64,000 nucleotides of DNA from Desulfopila sp. IMCC35008 (GCF_010646885.2 NZ_CP050700.1:5462001-5526000); one strand, 5' to 3'. Shown: positions 53,522 to 62,645, counted from the stretch's first letter. The notes: generated from the sequence alone by a model not told the origin. Made by a program: numbers and translations.

Positions 53522-54541
53522 ATGTTACGTGTAAAGACCTTCTACTTCTTTCTCCTGTCGCTGATCCTCCTGATTGGTTTCATTGGCGAGGCGAAAAAAG
53601 ATCTGATCTCATACTGCCTGTTCGCGACCATCACTGTCGGTCTCCTGGCAATGGCCTTTTCCATACACAAAAGCAACATACTGCACCAGGAACGCAAGAC
53701 CAAAAGCTCACGACAGCTTATGTGGCAGAGACTGTCACGAAACAAGAACGCCATGCTTGGAATGGTGGTGCTTATCATCCTCATTTACCTGGCAATCCTG
53801 GCACCGTTCCTGTCACCGCACGATCCATTGGAGACGGACTGGGGGGCGCTTTCACAACCGATCTCAACCAGCCACTGGCTGGGAACTGACGACCTTGGCC
53901 GGGATATCTTCTCGCGCAATCTTTATGGTATTCGGGTGGCACTTGGCATCGGGGTCATTGCCGTGGTGCTCAACACTATCATCGGAACTTTTCTTGGGTT
54001 GCTGGCCGGGTATTACGGTGGCAAAACGGATAACATTATCATGCGGCTGCTCGAAGTGTGGAACTCCATTCCCTTTATCCTGCTGGCTATTGCCATCATG
54101 GCAGCGCTCGGCACCGGGATCACCAAACTCATTCTGATCGTCAGCCTCTCCAACCTCATGGCTTTTGCCCGCATTATCCGGGGCTCCGTGATGAGCGTCA
54201 AAGAGGCGGATTACATCTCAGCCGCCAGGGTCATTGGTCTCTCTGACAGCTCCATTATAGTCCGGCATATCATCCCCAACTGTATCTCACCAATACTGGT
54301 TCTGGCCAGCCTCTCTATCGGTGAAACAATCCTGGTAATTGCAGGGCTTTCCTTTCTCGGTTTAGGGGTTCAACCGCCCATGGCCAGCCTCGGCGGTATG
54401 CTCTCCAACGGTCAGCAATTCCTGCACGAAAACATCCTGATGTCGGTGGTACCCGGCCTCACCATTCTGTTGATCGTACTCTCCTTCAACCTTTTCGGCG
54501 ACGGCCTGCGGGATGCGCTGGACAGCCGCCTGGGAGAATGA
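53522..54541 (+). CDS. Peptide ABC transporter permease, DppC type, with extended N terminus
   Basis: A 339-residue permease. The core from about residue 70 (RNKNAMLGMVVLIILIYLAI, HWLGTDDLGRDIFSRNLYGI, and the EAA loop ADYISAARVIGLSDSSIIVRH) matches DppC/OppC. About 45 residues with two extra hydrophobic helices precede it (LRVKTFYFFLLSLILLIGF and CLFATITVGLLAMAFS), not usual in DppC. AAGGAGG lies before the ATG. It stops one base before the first ATPase gene start. Confidence 0.94.
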   Translation: MLRVKTFYFFLLSLILLIGFIGEAKKDLISYCLFATITVGLLAMAFSIHKSNILHQERKTKSSRQLMWQRLSRNKNAMLGMVVLIILIYLAILAPFLSPHDPLETDWGALSQPISTSHWLGTDDLGRDIFSRNLYGIRVALGIGVIAVVLNTIIGTFLGLLAGYYGGKTDNIIMRLLEVWNSIPFILLAIAIMAALGTGITKLILIVSLSNLMAFARIIRGSVMSVKEADYISAARVIGLSDSSIIVRHIIPNCISPILVLASLSIGETILVIAGLSFLGLGVQPPMASLGGMLSNGQQFLHENILMSVVPGLTILLIVLSFNLFGDGLRDALDSRLGE

Positions 54542-54542
54542 G

Positions 54543-55541
54543 ATGAAAAAACAGCAGACAACACTTCTGGAAATAAAGGATCTGCATACCTGGTTCTACA
54601 CCGATGATGGTATCGTGCGTGGTTGCGACGGCGTCAATTATACGGTGAACAAGGGAGAAACCCTGGCCGTGGTTGGCGAATCCGGCTCCGGAAAATCTGT
54701 AACAGCGATGTCGATCTTAAACCTCATCCCTACCCCTCCGGGTAAGATCGTCTCCGGCGAAATCAATTTCAAGGGGCGGAACCTGACAACTCTCACTGAT
54801 CAGGAGATGAACGACATCCGCGGCAACTCCATCGCCATGATTTTCCAGGAGCCGATGACCTCGCTCAACCCGGTGATGACAGTCGGCCGACAAATCGGTG
54901 AAAGTCTCACCCTGCATCAGGGGAAGAATAAAAAAGAGGCCCTGGCTCAAGCTGTACAACTCCTGGAACTGGTCGGTATTGCTGATGCCTGCGCCCGGGT
55001 TAATGAATATCCGCATCAATTGAGCGGCGGCATGCGCCAACGGGTGATGATAGCCATTGCACTCGCCTGCAGACCGGAACTGCTTATTGCTGACGAACCG
55101 ACCAGCGCCCTGGATGTCACCATCCAGGCCCAGATCCTTAAACTGATAAAAGAACTGCAGGAGAAGATCGGTATGGGGGTCATCCTCATTACCCACGACA
55201 TGGGAGTGGTTGCCGAAACCGCAGACAAGGTTGCGGTCATGTACTGCGGCCAGGTGGTTGAATACGGCACCAGCCACGATATCTTTTTCAATCCCAAACA
55301 TCCATACCTCGAAGGGCTCCGGAACTCTGTACTTGATATAGAAGAAGATGTGAACATGCTGGCGATCATCGAGGGGAATGTCCCTGATCCGCTCAACCTG
55401 CCCAGAGGGTGTAACTTTCAGCCCCGTTGTCAACGTCGTCTTGAAATTTGCCAATCCGAAGAACCGCCCCGGTACAGTTTCGGGAACGGCCATTACACCT
55501 GTTGCTGGCTCTATCAGGGAGACCCGGAAAATAATGAGTAA
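54543..55541 (+). CDS. Peptide ABC transporter ATPase, DppD type
   Basis: A 332-residue ATPase: Walker A VVGESGSGKSVTAM, Q-loop IFQEPMTSLNPVMTV, signature LSGGMRQRVMIAIAL, Walker B LLIADEPTSALD, switch His in ITHDMGVVAE, and the C-terminal oligopeptide domain with the Cys-rich GCNFQPRCQRRLEIC motif that can bind an iron-sulfur cluster. The ATG at 54543 follows GGGAGAATGAG; the frame from 54513 is longer only by overlap. It overlaps the next ATPase gene by 8 bp. Confidence 0.95.
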   Translation: MKKQQTTLLEIKDLHTWFYTDDGIVRGCDGVNYTVNKGETLAVVGESGSGKSVTAMSILNLIPTPPGKIVSGEINFKGRNLTTLTDQEMNDIRGNSIAMIFQEPMTSLNPVMTVGRQIGESLTLHQGKNKKEALAQAVQLLELVGIADACARVNEYPHQLSGGMRQRVMIAIALACRPELLIADEPTSALDVTIQAQILKLIKELQEKIGMGVILITHDMGVVAETADKVAVMYCGQVVEYGTSHDIFFNPKHPYLEGLRNSVLDIEEDVNMLAIIEGNVPDPLNLPRGCNFQPRCQRRLEICQSEEPPRYSFGNGHYTCCWLYQGDPENNE

Positions 55542-56529
55542 AGAAAAGGTCCTCTCGGTCAAAAACCTCAAGGTCTACTTCCCGGTCAAAAAGGGGGTCT
55601 TCAAAAAGACAGTTGGTTACGTCAAGGCGGTGGACGATATCTCCTTTGACCTTTTTCGAGGACAGACGTTGGGCCTGGTTGGTGAGTCCGGCTGCGGAAA
55701 AACCACAGTGGCCAAGGCTCTGGTACGGCTGGTAGAGGCTCACAGCGGTGAAGTGTTCTGCCATGGACAGGACATTCTCACTGTCCCGAGAAGTGAGCGA
55801 AAACGGCTACGCAAAAAGATGCAGATGATCTTCCAGGATCCATTTTCTTCCCTTGATCCCAAGATGACGGTCGGCAACATTATCGGCGAGGCCGTTCGTT
55901 TTCACCGGCCCGACGAAGATGTGGAACAACTGGTGCTCGATTACATGGAGATTACCGGTCTCAGGAAAGAGCACTACCAGCGCTACCCTCATGAGTTTTC
56001 CGGAGGTCAACGTCAGAGGATCGGCATCGCCCGGGCGCTTGCCACAGAACCATCCATCGTCATCGCTGACGAACCGGTATCAGCCCTGGATGTATCGGTG
56101 CAGGCTAAGGCCCTGAACCTGATGAAACGTTTGCAGCAGGAGCTTAACGTCTCCTACCTGTTCATCACCCACGACCTGTCGGTGGTCAAACATATCTCCC
56201 ACACTATTGCTGTTATGTACCTCGGAAATATTGTGGAGATATTCCCCAGCAGTGCACTCCGACACGGCGCCAGGCACCCATACACCCAGGCCCTTATCTC
56301 CTCAATCCCGGCCCAGACTCCAGGGCATAAGCCGTTTCGTATTGAGCTTGAAGGTGAGATCCCCTCCCCGATCAATGCCCCATCCGGCTGTAAATTCCAG
56401 ACCCGTTGCAGATACAAGACGGGCCGTTGTGAAAAAGAGCGGCCGAAACTGGAAAAAGCAGGGCAGGACCACAAGGTAGCCTGTCATCACTGGCAATCAC
56501 TTGATCTGGGTGAGGAGGCAGTCGTATGA
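55534..56529 (+). CDS. Peptide ABC transporter ATPase, DppF type
   Basis: A 331-residue ATPase: Walker A GESGCGKTTVAKAL, IFQDPFSSLDPKMTV, signature FSGGQRQRIGIARAL, Walker B IVIADEPVSALD, switch His in ITHDLSVVKH, and the GCKFQTRCRYKTGRC C-terminal Cys motif. The ATG at 55534 has GGAG upstream and overlaps the previous stop. It is coupled by a 4-bp overlap to the RpiR regulator gene. Confidence 0.95.
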   Translation: MSKEKVLSVKNLKVYFPVKKGVFKKTVGYVKAVDDISFDLFRGQTLGLVGESGCGKTTVAKALVRLVEAHSGEVFCHGQDILTVPRSERKRLRKKMQMIFQDPFSSLDPKMTVGNIIGEAVRFHRPDEDVEQLVLDYMEITGLRKEHYQRYPHEFSGGQRQRIGIARALATEPSIVIADEPVSALDVSVQAKALNLMKRLQQELNVSYLFITHDLSVVKHISHTIAVMYLGNIVEIFPSSALRHGARHPYTQALISSIPAQTPGHKPFRIELEGEIPSPINAPSGCKFQTRCRYKTGRCEKERPKLEKAGQDHKVACHHWQSLDLGEEAVV

Positions 56530-57368
56530 ACCTTGTCGAAGCCATCGCCTCACGATACCAGGATTTTACCGCCAACGAAAAGCGCATTTTTAACCTGATG
56601 AGCAGCGATGTAAAGAATTTTGCACTCTACTCAATTGGAGATATCGCCACCCGGCTCGAAATCTCTAAAACAACCCTGATGCGTTTTGCCAAATCGTGCG
56701 GTTTTAACGGCTATTCTGAGTTTAAGAAGGCACTACAGCAGGAAGTGCTTCTCGATAGCTCGCCAGTGTGCAAGATGAAAAAGGTGATTTCTGAGGGTGA
56801 GGATTTTGATATTGAAGAGATCTGCCGCCAGGAGCAGGCAAATATCACAACAACTTTTGATGTTCTTGACGAAACGGACTTGAGTCGGATCTCGGATCTG
56901 CTGGTCTCCGGCAGAAATATTTACACCCTGAGCTGGGGCGTCTCCACAACCATAGCCGAGATTTTCGCTCTTCGCATGAAACTGATGGGAATTCGCTGTA
57001 CCCCGATCAGCAGGCGACACGGAACACTGATTGAAGAAACCTCATTGTTGAGAAAAAACGATCTCGTCCTCGTTTTTGAGATCCCTCCCTATAACAGGGA
57101 AGTAATCGAGGCGGTAAAAAATCTTTCAGAAAGAAAAATTACCCTCGTTCTCATAACAGATTCGCCGCGCTGCCCGATCAGCAAATACGCAGAGATTGCC
57201 TTTTCCTGCGCGACTAACGCCCGTTTTTTTGGCAACTCGCTTACCGGCCCCCTGTTCTGGGTCAATCTGGTCTCATCCCTGGTTATATATCGTGAGAAAG
57301 ACCGGGTTCTTGAGATACTCGAACAACAACAGAAGATTTTTAATGATGAACGATATTATCATCAATAA
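56526..57368 (+). CDS. MurR/RpiR-family regulator of the peptide operon
   Basis: A 280-residue regulator with an N-terminal HTH_6 domain (about 1-75: IFNLMSSDVKNFALYSIGDI, then LEISKTTLMRFAKSCGFNGY) and a C-terminal SIS sugar-isomerase-like domain (about 110-245: SRISDLLVSGRNIYTLSWGV, then LIEETSLLRKNDLVLVFEIP). RpiR proteins usually sense phosphosugars or related small molecules. Position inside the operon (ATGA overlap with the ATPase gene) suggests it controls this transport system. Confidence 0.92.
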   Translation: MNLVEAIASRYQDFTANEKRIFNLMSSDVKNFALYSIGDIATRLEISKTTLMRFAKSCGFNGYSEFKKALQQEVLLDSSPVCKMKKVISEGEDFDIEEICRQEQANITTTFDVLDETDLSRISDLLVSGRNIYTLSWGVSTTIAEIFALRMKLMGIRCTPISRRHGTLIEETSLLRKNDLVLVFEIPPYNREVIEAVKNLSERKITLVLITDSPRCPISKYAEIAFSCATNARFFGNSLTGPLFWVNLVSSLVIYREKDRVLEILEQQQKIFNDERYYHQ

Positions 57369-57426
57369 GGATGGGACTTTTTCTCTTTTGAAAAATAACC
57401 TGAATAGTGAAGGACAGACGTTATGA
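57343..57426 (+). CDS. Possible 27-residue peptide between the regulator and hydrolase genes
   Basis: ATG at 57343 (AGAAG upstream) opens MMNDIIINKDGTFSLLKNNL and ends at a TGA that overlaps the next ATG (ATGA), so it would couple the two genes. It overlaps the regulator's last 26 bases. No homology is recognised, and it may be chance. Confidence 0.25.
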   Translation: MMNDIIINKDGTFSLLKNNLNSEGQTL

Positions 57427-58142
57427 GACCGATCATCGGAATCACCACATTCGTACTCAAACAGCCCCAGAAATCCTATACCGCTGTCAGCAGCAATTAT
57501 TCGATCTCAATAACTAAAGCCGGGGGAATCCCCCTGCTGTTGCCAATGATACACGATGCCGCGGTACTTGAAGGGTATCTGCGCGTCATCGACGGTCTGC
57601 TGATTACCGGCGGGGACGAAGGTGTGAATCCGCAACTGTACGGCGAAAATCCGGTAAAGGAACTGGACTGCATCTGCCCGGAACGAGACGAATGCGAATG
57701 CCACCTCTTTGCACAAGCTGTTGAGCAGGAGTTACCAATACTTGGGGTCTGCCGCGGTATGCAGCTTATGAATGTTGCCGCCGGGGGGTCTCTTTACCAG
57801 GATATCTTTACCCAGTTGGAGGATAGTCTCGGTCACCTGCCCAAACAGATGCCGGTTGATGAATTGTATCATAAGATCACGCTGGCATCCGGCTCCAGGA
57901 TACAAAATATTTTCGATGCCGACCAGCTGATGGTCAACTCGTTTCATCACCAGGCGGTCAAAAAAATTGCCGATACCTTCAAGGCTACCGCAACCTCGCA
58001 GGATATGATCGTTGAAGCGATTGAGCACCTGCACCACCCGTTTGCCGTCGGCATCCAGTGGCACCCGGAAGACCTGACCGCCCGCCATGCCCATTTCCTC
58101 AAACTGTTTGAGGCATTTGTGGAGGCTGCTGCTGCCCGATAA
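57423..58142 (+). CDS. Class I glutamine amidotransferase-like gamma-glutamyl hydrolase (PuuD-like)
   Basis: A 239-residue peptidase C26 enzyme that would release glutamate from a gamma-glutamyl amide. The nucleophile elbow is LGVCRGMQLMN (Cys110), with TGGDEGVNP earlier and the partner pair GIQWHPED (His214, Glu216). PuuD in E. coli hydrolyses gamma-glutamyl-GABA, but relatives act on other gamma-glutamyl compounds. Last gene of the peptide operon, so its substrate probably arrives through this transporter (inference). Confidence 0.9.
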   Translation: MRPIIGITTFVLKQPQKSYTAVSSNYSISITKAGGIPLLLPMIHDAAVLEGYLRVIDGLLITGGDEGVNPQLYGENPVKELDCICPERDECECHLFAQAVEQELPILGVCRGMQLMNVAAGGSLYQDIFTQLEDSLGHLPKQMPVDELYHKITLASGSRIQNIFDADQLMVNSFHHQAVKKIADTFKATATSQDMIVEAIEHLHHPFAVGIQWHPEDLTARHAHFLKLFEAFVEAAAAR

Positions 58143-58185
58143 TTACACCTGAAAAGAGCGACACCTTCAACTCTTCATGGGTATC

Positions 58186-58448
58186 TAACCCGGATATTTC
58201 ACGAACCGAGATGGCCTGCTAGTCAAGGTGCACAGGGATTTGCACTACTTGAGTAGGCAACTCCCTGTTGCAACGAAGGATAGCGGGCCATATCGGTTCG
58301 CCCGAAGGGTGAAAAACTACAGGAGCCAGTTATTTCTGCTCAGGTACAAAGTGTAACAGCAATTAAAACACCCATCTACATCTTAACTATAAGAAAACAT
58401 GAGACATATATCGGCGCCGGCAAGTTTTTCATGAAATATTTGGGCTAA
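58186..58448. mobile_element. Possible 263-bp miniature element with imperfect inverted ends
   Basis: TAACCCGGATATTTCACGA (58186-58204) is matched in inverse by TCATGAAATATTTGGGCTAA (58429-58448) with a few mismatches. The ends resemble CCCGGATA-type ends of IS1380-like elements, from memory of that group. No transposase lies inside, and no target duplication was found. Confidence 0.45.
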
Positions 58449-58805
58449 AGACGAATTGCTGTTCACTTCAGTCCAGGCCACCTAACAGCCTGGACTGTAA
58501 CACCGCAATTTATTGATTATGTCTCACGACTTGAACCACCACCGTTCAGGCGCCCGGAAGCCATCCATTTCCCAGTAAGCTGCCAGTTTACGGTGACCAA
58601 TCTTATCGTTTGTAGCTGACAAGTCAGCACTGAACATGGGGACCACCACTCCAATAGACCCCACACCACAGCTTTTTCAACCAGACATTGCTCCAGTAAC
58701 CATCGTCAGGTCCCGTACGACCTCAATGTTTATTCCAGCTTTAACGGCATGTTCCCGATACATGACTCCGGCAGGGTAGTTCCGGTCCGTTTCTGTTTTT
58801 TTGAT
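58449..58805 (-). other. Region after sdaA: hairpin and unidentified open frame with internal TGA
   Basis: A perfect CAGTCCAGGC/GCCTGGACTG hairpin lies at 58469-58497. On the minus strand from 58805 a frame continues directly after the sdaA stop, holding AVKAGINIEVVRDLTMVTG, an in-frame TGA, then KSCGVGSIGVVVPMFSADLS and ending WWFKS. It might be a decayed gene; I do not recognise it. Confidence 0.3.
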
Positions 58806-60173
58806 TCAACACTCTATATAATTCGCAGCAAGACCACCAAGCGATGTTTCTTTGTATTTTTCCGACATCTCCAGGCCTGTCTGTTTCATGGCCGCAATAC
58901 AACTGTCAAGAGATATAAAATGTTCCCCATCTTCAAGCAGGGCAAGACTGGCGGCGGTAAATGCCTTGACCGCGCCAAAGCCGTTTCTTTCGATACAGGG
59001 CACCTGCACCAGGCCGCTGACCGGATCACAGGTCATTCCCAGATGATGCTCCAGGGCCATCTCGGCAGCATGTTCCACCTGGCGGGGTGTACCCCCGCGT
59101 ATGGCGCACAACCCGGCCGCTGCCATAGCCGAAGCTGAACCGATCTCGCCCTGACAACCAACTTCCGCCCCGGAGATGGACCCGCGATGTTTTATCAGGC
59201 CACCGACCGCCCCTGCCGTCAACAGGAACTCCCGCACCTGTTCCCTGTTAATCCCCAAATGTTTTACCGCATAATAGAGTACAGCCGGTATCACACCTGC
59301 AGCACCATTGGTGGGAGCGGTTACAACCATATGCCCACTGCTGTTCTCTTCGGAAACCGCAAACGCATAGGCACATAACAGTTCATTCGTGTCCGGGCAT
59401 GTACTGGATTCCAACCGGGCCAACAACCTGCCGGCCCGACGTTCCACCCCCAGCCCTCCCGCCAAAACCCCTTTTGTCTGAAGACCATTCTCCAGGCAAC
59501 TTTTCATGGCAAACCACAACTCATCCAGCCGTTCATCAAGTTCTTTGGCTGAAAGCGCCTTCAACTCGTTTTGCCGTTTCATCCCGGCGATGGAAACAGT
59601 ACTCTCCTCGGCCATCTTCAACATACTTTTCGAGGATTCGAATGGAAAGGGGAAGGAGTTCATCTCTACACGATCGGTCATCGTCGACAATGCCATCTCT
59701 TCCGGTGTAGACAAAAAACCGCCACCGACAGAAAACCAGGTCCGTGACAATACAGAGCGCCCAGTATTATCAACAGCATCAAACACCATGCCATTCGGGT
59801 GTTCCGGAAGTGCAGGCCCGCGATCAAAGATAATATCATGCTCTGCAACAAACCTTACAGATGCATACCCTTTAATGGATTTTTCCATAAGCAGCCTGCC
59901 AACCAACCCGGGAATATCCCGGCTAACCAGATCAAGAGGTGAGTAACCGTGCAGGCCCAGAAGAATCGCCTTATCTGTTGCATGCCCTTCTCCTGTATAA
60001 GACAGTGAACCCTTCAGGGTACAGCGGATCTGCAGGATGGAATCACATCCTTCCTCGTCCACCAAAGCAACTACCAATTCCCTGAACATGGCGGCAGCAA
60101 CCATGGGTCCCATGGTATGCGAACTGGAAGGACCGATGCCGATTTTAAACAGATCGAGAACGCTTATGAACAT
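58806..60173 (-). CDS. sdaA: L-serine dehydratase, iron-sulfur type
   Basis: [4Fe-4S] enzyme turning L-serine into pyruvate and ammonia. The 455-residue single-chain form joins the beta domain (SVLDLFKIGIGPSSSHTMGP at the start) and alpha domain (APTNGAAGVIPAVL, KHRGSISGAEVGCQGEIGSA, HHLGMTCDPVSGLVQVPCIE). The cluster cysteines of GCQGE, MTCDP and VPCIERN are intact. GAGGGG lies before the ATG. Probably feeds pyruvate metabolism in an anaerobe. Divergent from the sulfatase gene. Confidence 0.97.
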   Translation of the reverse strand: MFISVLDLFKIGIGPSSSHTMGPMVAAAMFRELVVALVDEEGCDSILQIRCTLKGSLSYTGEGHATDKAILLGLHGYSPLDLVSRDIPGLVGRLLMEKSIKGYASVRFVAEHDIIFDRGPALPEHPNGMVFDAVDNTGRSVLSRTWFSVGGGFLSTPEEMALSTMTDRVEMNSFPFPFESSKSMLKMAEESTVSIAGMKRQNELKALSAKELDERLDELWFAMKSCLENGLQTKGVLAGGLGVERRAGRLLARLESSTCPDTNELLCAYAFAVSEENSSGHMVVTAPTNGAAGVIPAVLYYAVKHLGINREQVREFLLTAGAVGGLIKHRGSISGAEVGCQGEIGSASAMAAAGLCAIRGGTPRQVEHAAEMALEHHLGMTCDPVSGLVQVPCIERNGFGAVKAFTAASLALLEDGEHFISLDSCIAAMKQTGLEMSEKYKETSLGGLAANYIEC

Positions 60174-60406
60174 AGAGCCCCCCTCATCACTTTTTTCTCA
60201 TCTTGCGATTTTCATGGTAATCAAATCACAGGTATCATTACCGTATTGTTCAAATATATATATTTTTTTGTTCTTCGCCCCTTTACTTTCACTATTCTAT
60301 TACATAAACTTTGCCTAACCTTCGGGCGAACTTATTTATTTGCTCCCTCTGACAAGTCATACCTCAATTTCAACGCAGTACAACCCACCATCTTCAGGAG
60401 AACATT

Positions 60407-61972
60407 ATGGATATTACTTCCAGATGGACCCTTAAGAGTATTGTTGCAGGTTCTGCTCTTTGTCTCGGCATAAGCCTTGCTGCACACTCTTCTGTGTTCG
60501 CATCCCAGCAACCGAACATTGTCGTCATATGGGGCGATGATATCGGCCAGACCAACATCTCGGCCTATTCCCGCGGCATGATGGGCTACAAGACGCCCAA
60601 TATTGATCGTATTGCCAAGGAAGGCGTGATGTTTACCGATTATTACGGCGAGCAGAGTTGTACTGCCGGTCGATCATCATTTATCACCGGCCAGTCTGTA
60701 TTCCGTACAGGCCTCAGTAAAGTCGGGCTGCCAGGGGCCAAAGAAGGTCTCATGGCCGAAGACCCGACAATTGCAGAACTTCTCAAACCACTGGGTTACG
60801 CTACCGGCCAATTTGGCAAGAACCACCTGGGTGACCGGGACGAGCACCTCCCTACCAACCACGGTTTCGATGAATTCCTCGGTAACCTGTACCATCTTAA
60901 TGCAGAGGAAGAACCTGAAAACGAAGACTACCCGAAGAATCCCGAGTTCAGGAAAAAATTCGGTCCGCGTGGCGTTGTTAAATCTTCCGCCGATGGGAAA
61001 ATTGAAGACACCGGCCCACTCACAAAAAAAAGGATGGAAACAGTCGATGACGAAACTGTCGCCGCTGCACTCGACTTCATGGATCGCCAATCTGCGGCCA
61101 AGAAGCCCTTTTTCCTCTGGTGGAACGGTACCCGTATGCATTTCCGCACCCATGTTAAAGCGGAACATCGCGGAATATCCGGCCAGGATGAGTATAGCGA
61201 CGGCATGGTTGAACACGACATGCATGTAGGTGAGATCCTCAAAAAAATCGATGATCTCGGTATCGCCGACAACACTATCGTCTTCTATTCCACCGATAAC
61301 GGCCCTCATTACAACACCTGGCCAGATGCAGCTTCCACCCCCTTCCGAGGTGAAAAGAACACCAACTGGGAAGGCGGCTGGCGTGTGCCCGCCATGGTCA
61401 AATGGCCCGGCCATATCAAACCTGACACAATATCCAACGAAATCATGCATCACATGGACTGGTTGCCAACATTCCTCGCGGCTGCCGGTGAACCAAAAAT
61501 AAAGGATAAGTTACTTCAGGGACACCAGGCGGCAGGAAAGAACTTCAAAGTACACCTTGATGGTTACAATTTTCTCCCTACCCTGACAGGTGAAGTGGAG
61601 AGTGGACCACGAAAGGAAATTTTCTACTTTTCTGACGACGGCGACCTTACCGCTCTCAGGTATGAGGACTGGAAACTGATCTTTATGGAACAACGGGCTG
61701 AAGCCACACTCCAGGCATGGATTGAACCATTTGTACCATTACGTATTCCTCTTATTTTTAATCTGCGCCGTGATCCTTATGAAAGATCTCAGATCACATC
61801 CAACACCTATTTTGACTGGCTTCTCGACAGGGCATACCTGTTAGTTCCTGCTCAGACATATGTTGGTCAATTTCTGAAAACATTTCAGGATTATCCCCCA
61901 CGTCAGAAAGCAGCCAGTTTCAGCCTGGATCAGGTTATGGAAACACTGCAGAAACCAGGTGGAACCCACTAA
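60407..61972 (+). CDS. Exported arylsulfatase-type sulfatase
   Basis: A 521-residue alkaline-phosphatase-fold hydrolase. A signal peptide (SIVAGSALCLGISLAAHSSV) is followed by the metal-binding NIVVIWGDDIGQTN (Asp44-Asp45) and the maturation motif CTAGR at 85-89, where Cys85 should become formylglycine. KNHLGDRDEHLPTNHGFDEF and FYSTDNGPHYNTWPD complete the active site. The motif has Ala rather than the usual Pro at the third position. No formylglycine-generating enzyme is in the window. Substrate unknown. Confidence 0.94.
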   Translation: MDITSRWTLKSIVAGSALCLGISLAAHSSVFASQQPNIVVIWGDDIGQTNISAYSRGMMGYKTPNIDRIAKEGVMFTDYYGEQSCTAGRSSFITGQSVFRTGLSKVGLPGAKEGLMAEDPTIAELLKPLGYATGQFGKNHLGDRDEHLPTNHGFDEFLGNLYHLNAEEEPENEDYPKNPEFRKKFGPRGVVKSSADGKIEDTGPLTKKRMETVDDETVAAALDFMDRQSAAKKPFFLWWNGTRMHFRTHVKAEHRGISGQDEYSDGMVEHDMHVGEILKKIDDLGIADNTIVFYSTDNGPHYNTWPDAASTPFRGEKNTNWEGGWRVPAMVKWPGHIKPDTISNEIMHHMDWLPTFLAAAGEPKIKDKLLQGHQAAGKNFKVHLDGYNFLPTLTGEVESGPRKEIFYFSDDGDLTALRYEDWKLIFMEQRAEATLQAWIEPFVPLRIPLIFNLRRDPYERSQITSNTYFDWLLDRAYLLVPAQTYVGQFLKTFQDYPPRQKAASFSLDQVMETLQKPGGTH

Positions 61973-62645
61973 GCATCATGTAATGTTCCAGATGTTGTAA
62001 TAGACTACCTGGATTCTGGCTTGGTGCAAAACGCGAATTAAGAATTGCAGCATCGCTACGTGAACCGAATAAGTAACAAAATCAGCAAACCAGAAAACTC
62101 AATCCAGGAGAGCGTCAGGACACGAGGTGACTGCAATTATACATGCAATCTCGTTCCCATTGCCTACAGGTCGACCGGAAGTATATTTATTCCGGTCGAC
62201 CATCATCTCATCCACAGCGCCCACCCTTCTGCTTTTTTCAGGAATCAGTGGTTCTCTCCAGGCATATATGCCATGCATCAAATCCCAACCGACTCAGACA
62301 CATTACAGACAAGTCAGCTGCTGCAAAAGGAAATGAACAGAGCGGCGATAGGGCAGGAGCGAGTGGTCAAGCGACTCATGCCCGGGGAAGACATGCGTTG
62401 ACACGAAGATATTGACCAACAGGGCAGTTTTAGGATGGAAACTAACTGACAGGGGTCCGATCTTTACACCCAGGTCGCAAGCGCATGGAAAAATATTCAC
62501 GTTTCCGAGCGGCTAAAGAATGCAAAACAAACGTATCGGAACTAAATTTCTAACCTCCTCAGCCCCTACTTGTAGGAAACGATTGTTAGTGATATTCTAG
62601 CAGTACATATTCTTTCTCCCATCAATCACATCACCCTTTTACACT
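61973..62645. other. Non-coding region between sulfatase and GGDEF genes
   Basis: A 673-bp stretch without a credible gene. It holds a perfect 12-bp stem GGTCGACCGGAA/TTCCGGTCGACC (62169-62201) and, at 62405-62442, a fragment of the dispersed repeat. Several overlapping open frames here look random. Confidence 0.5.
62405..62442. repeat. Dispersed repeat, partial copy C
   Basis: CGAAGATATTGACC followed by AGGGCAGTTTTAGGATGGAAAC, given here in two parts, matches the right end of copies A and B, then TA. The left part and left inverted end are missing, so it is a truncated copy. Confidence 0.65.

Noticed and set aside
54717..55571. 284-codon minus-strand frame opposite the DppD gene
   Set aside because: Antisense of a conserved ATPase with no independent evidence.
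60677..61453. 258-codon minus-strand frame opposite the sulfatase
   Set aside because: The sulfatase active-site motifs are on the plus strand; this frame has no family signature.
62045..62415. Overlapping plus-strand frames in the gap after the sulfatase
   Set aside because: Three frames compete over a hairpin and a repeat-bearing stretch, with no ribosome site or homology.
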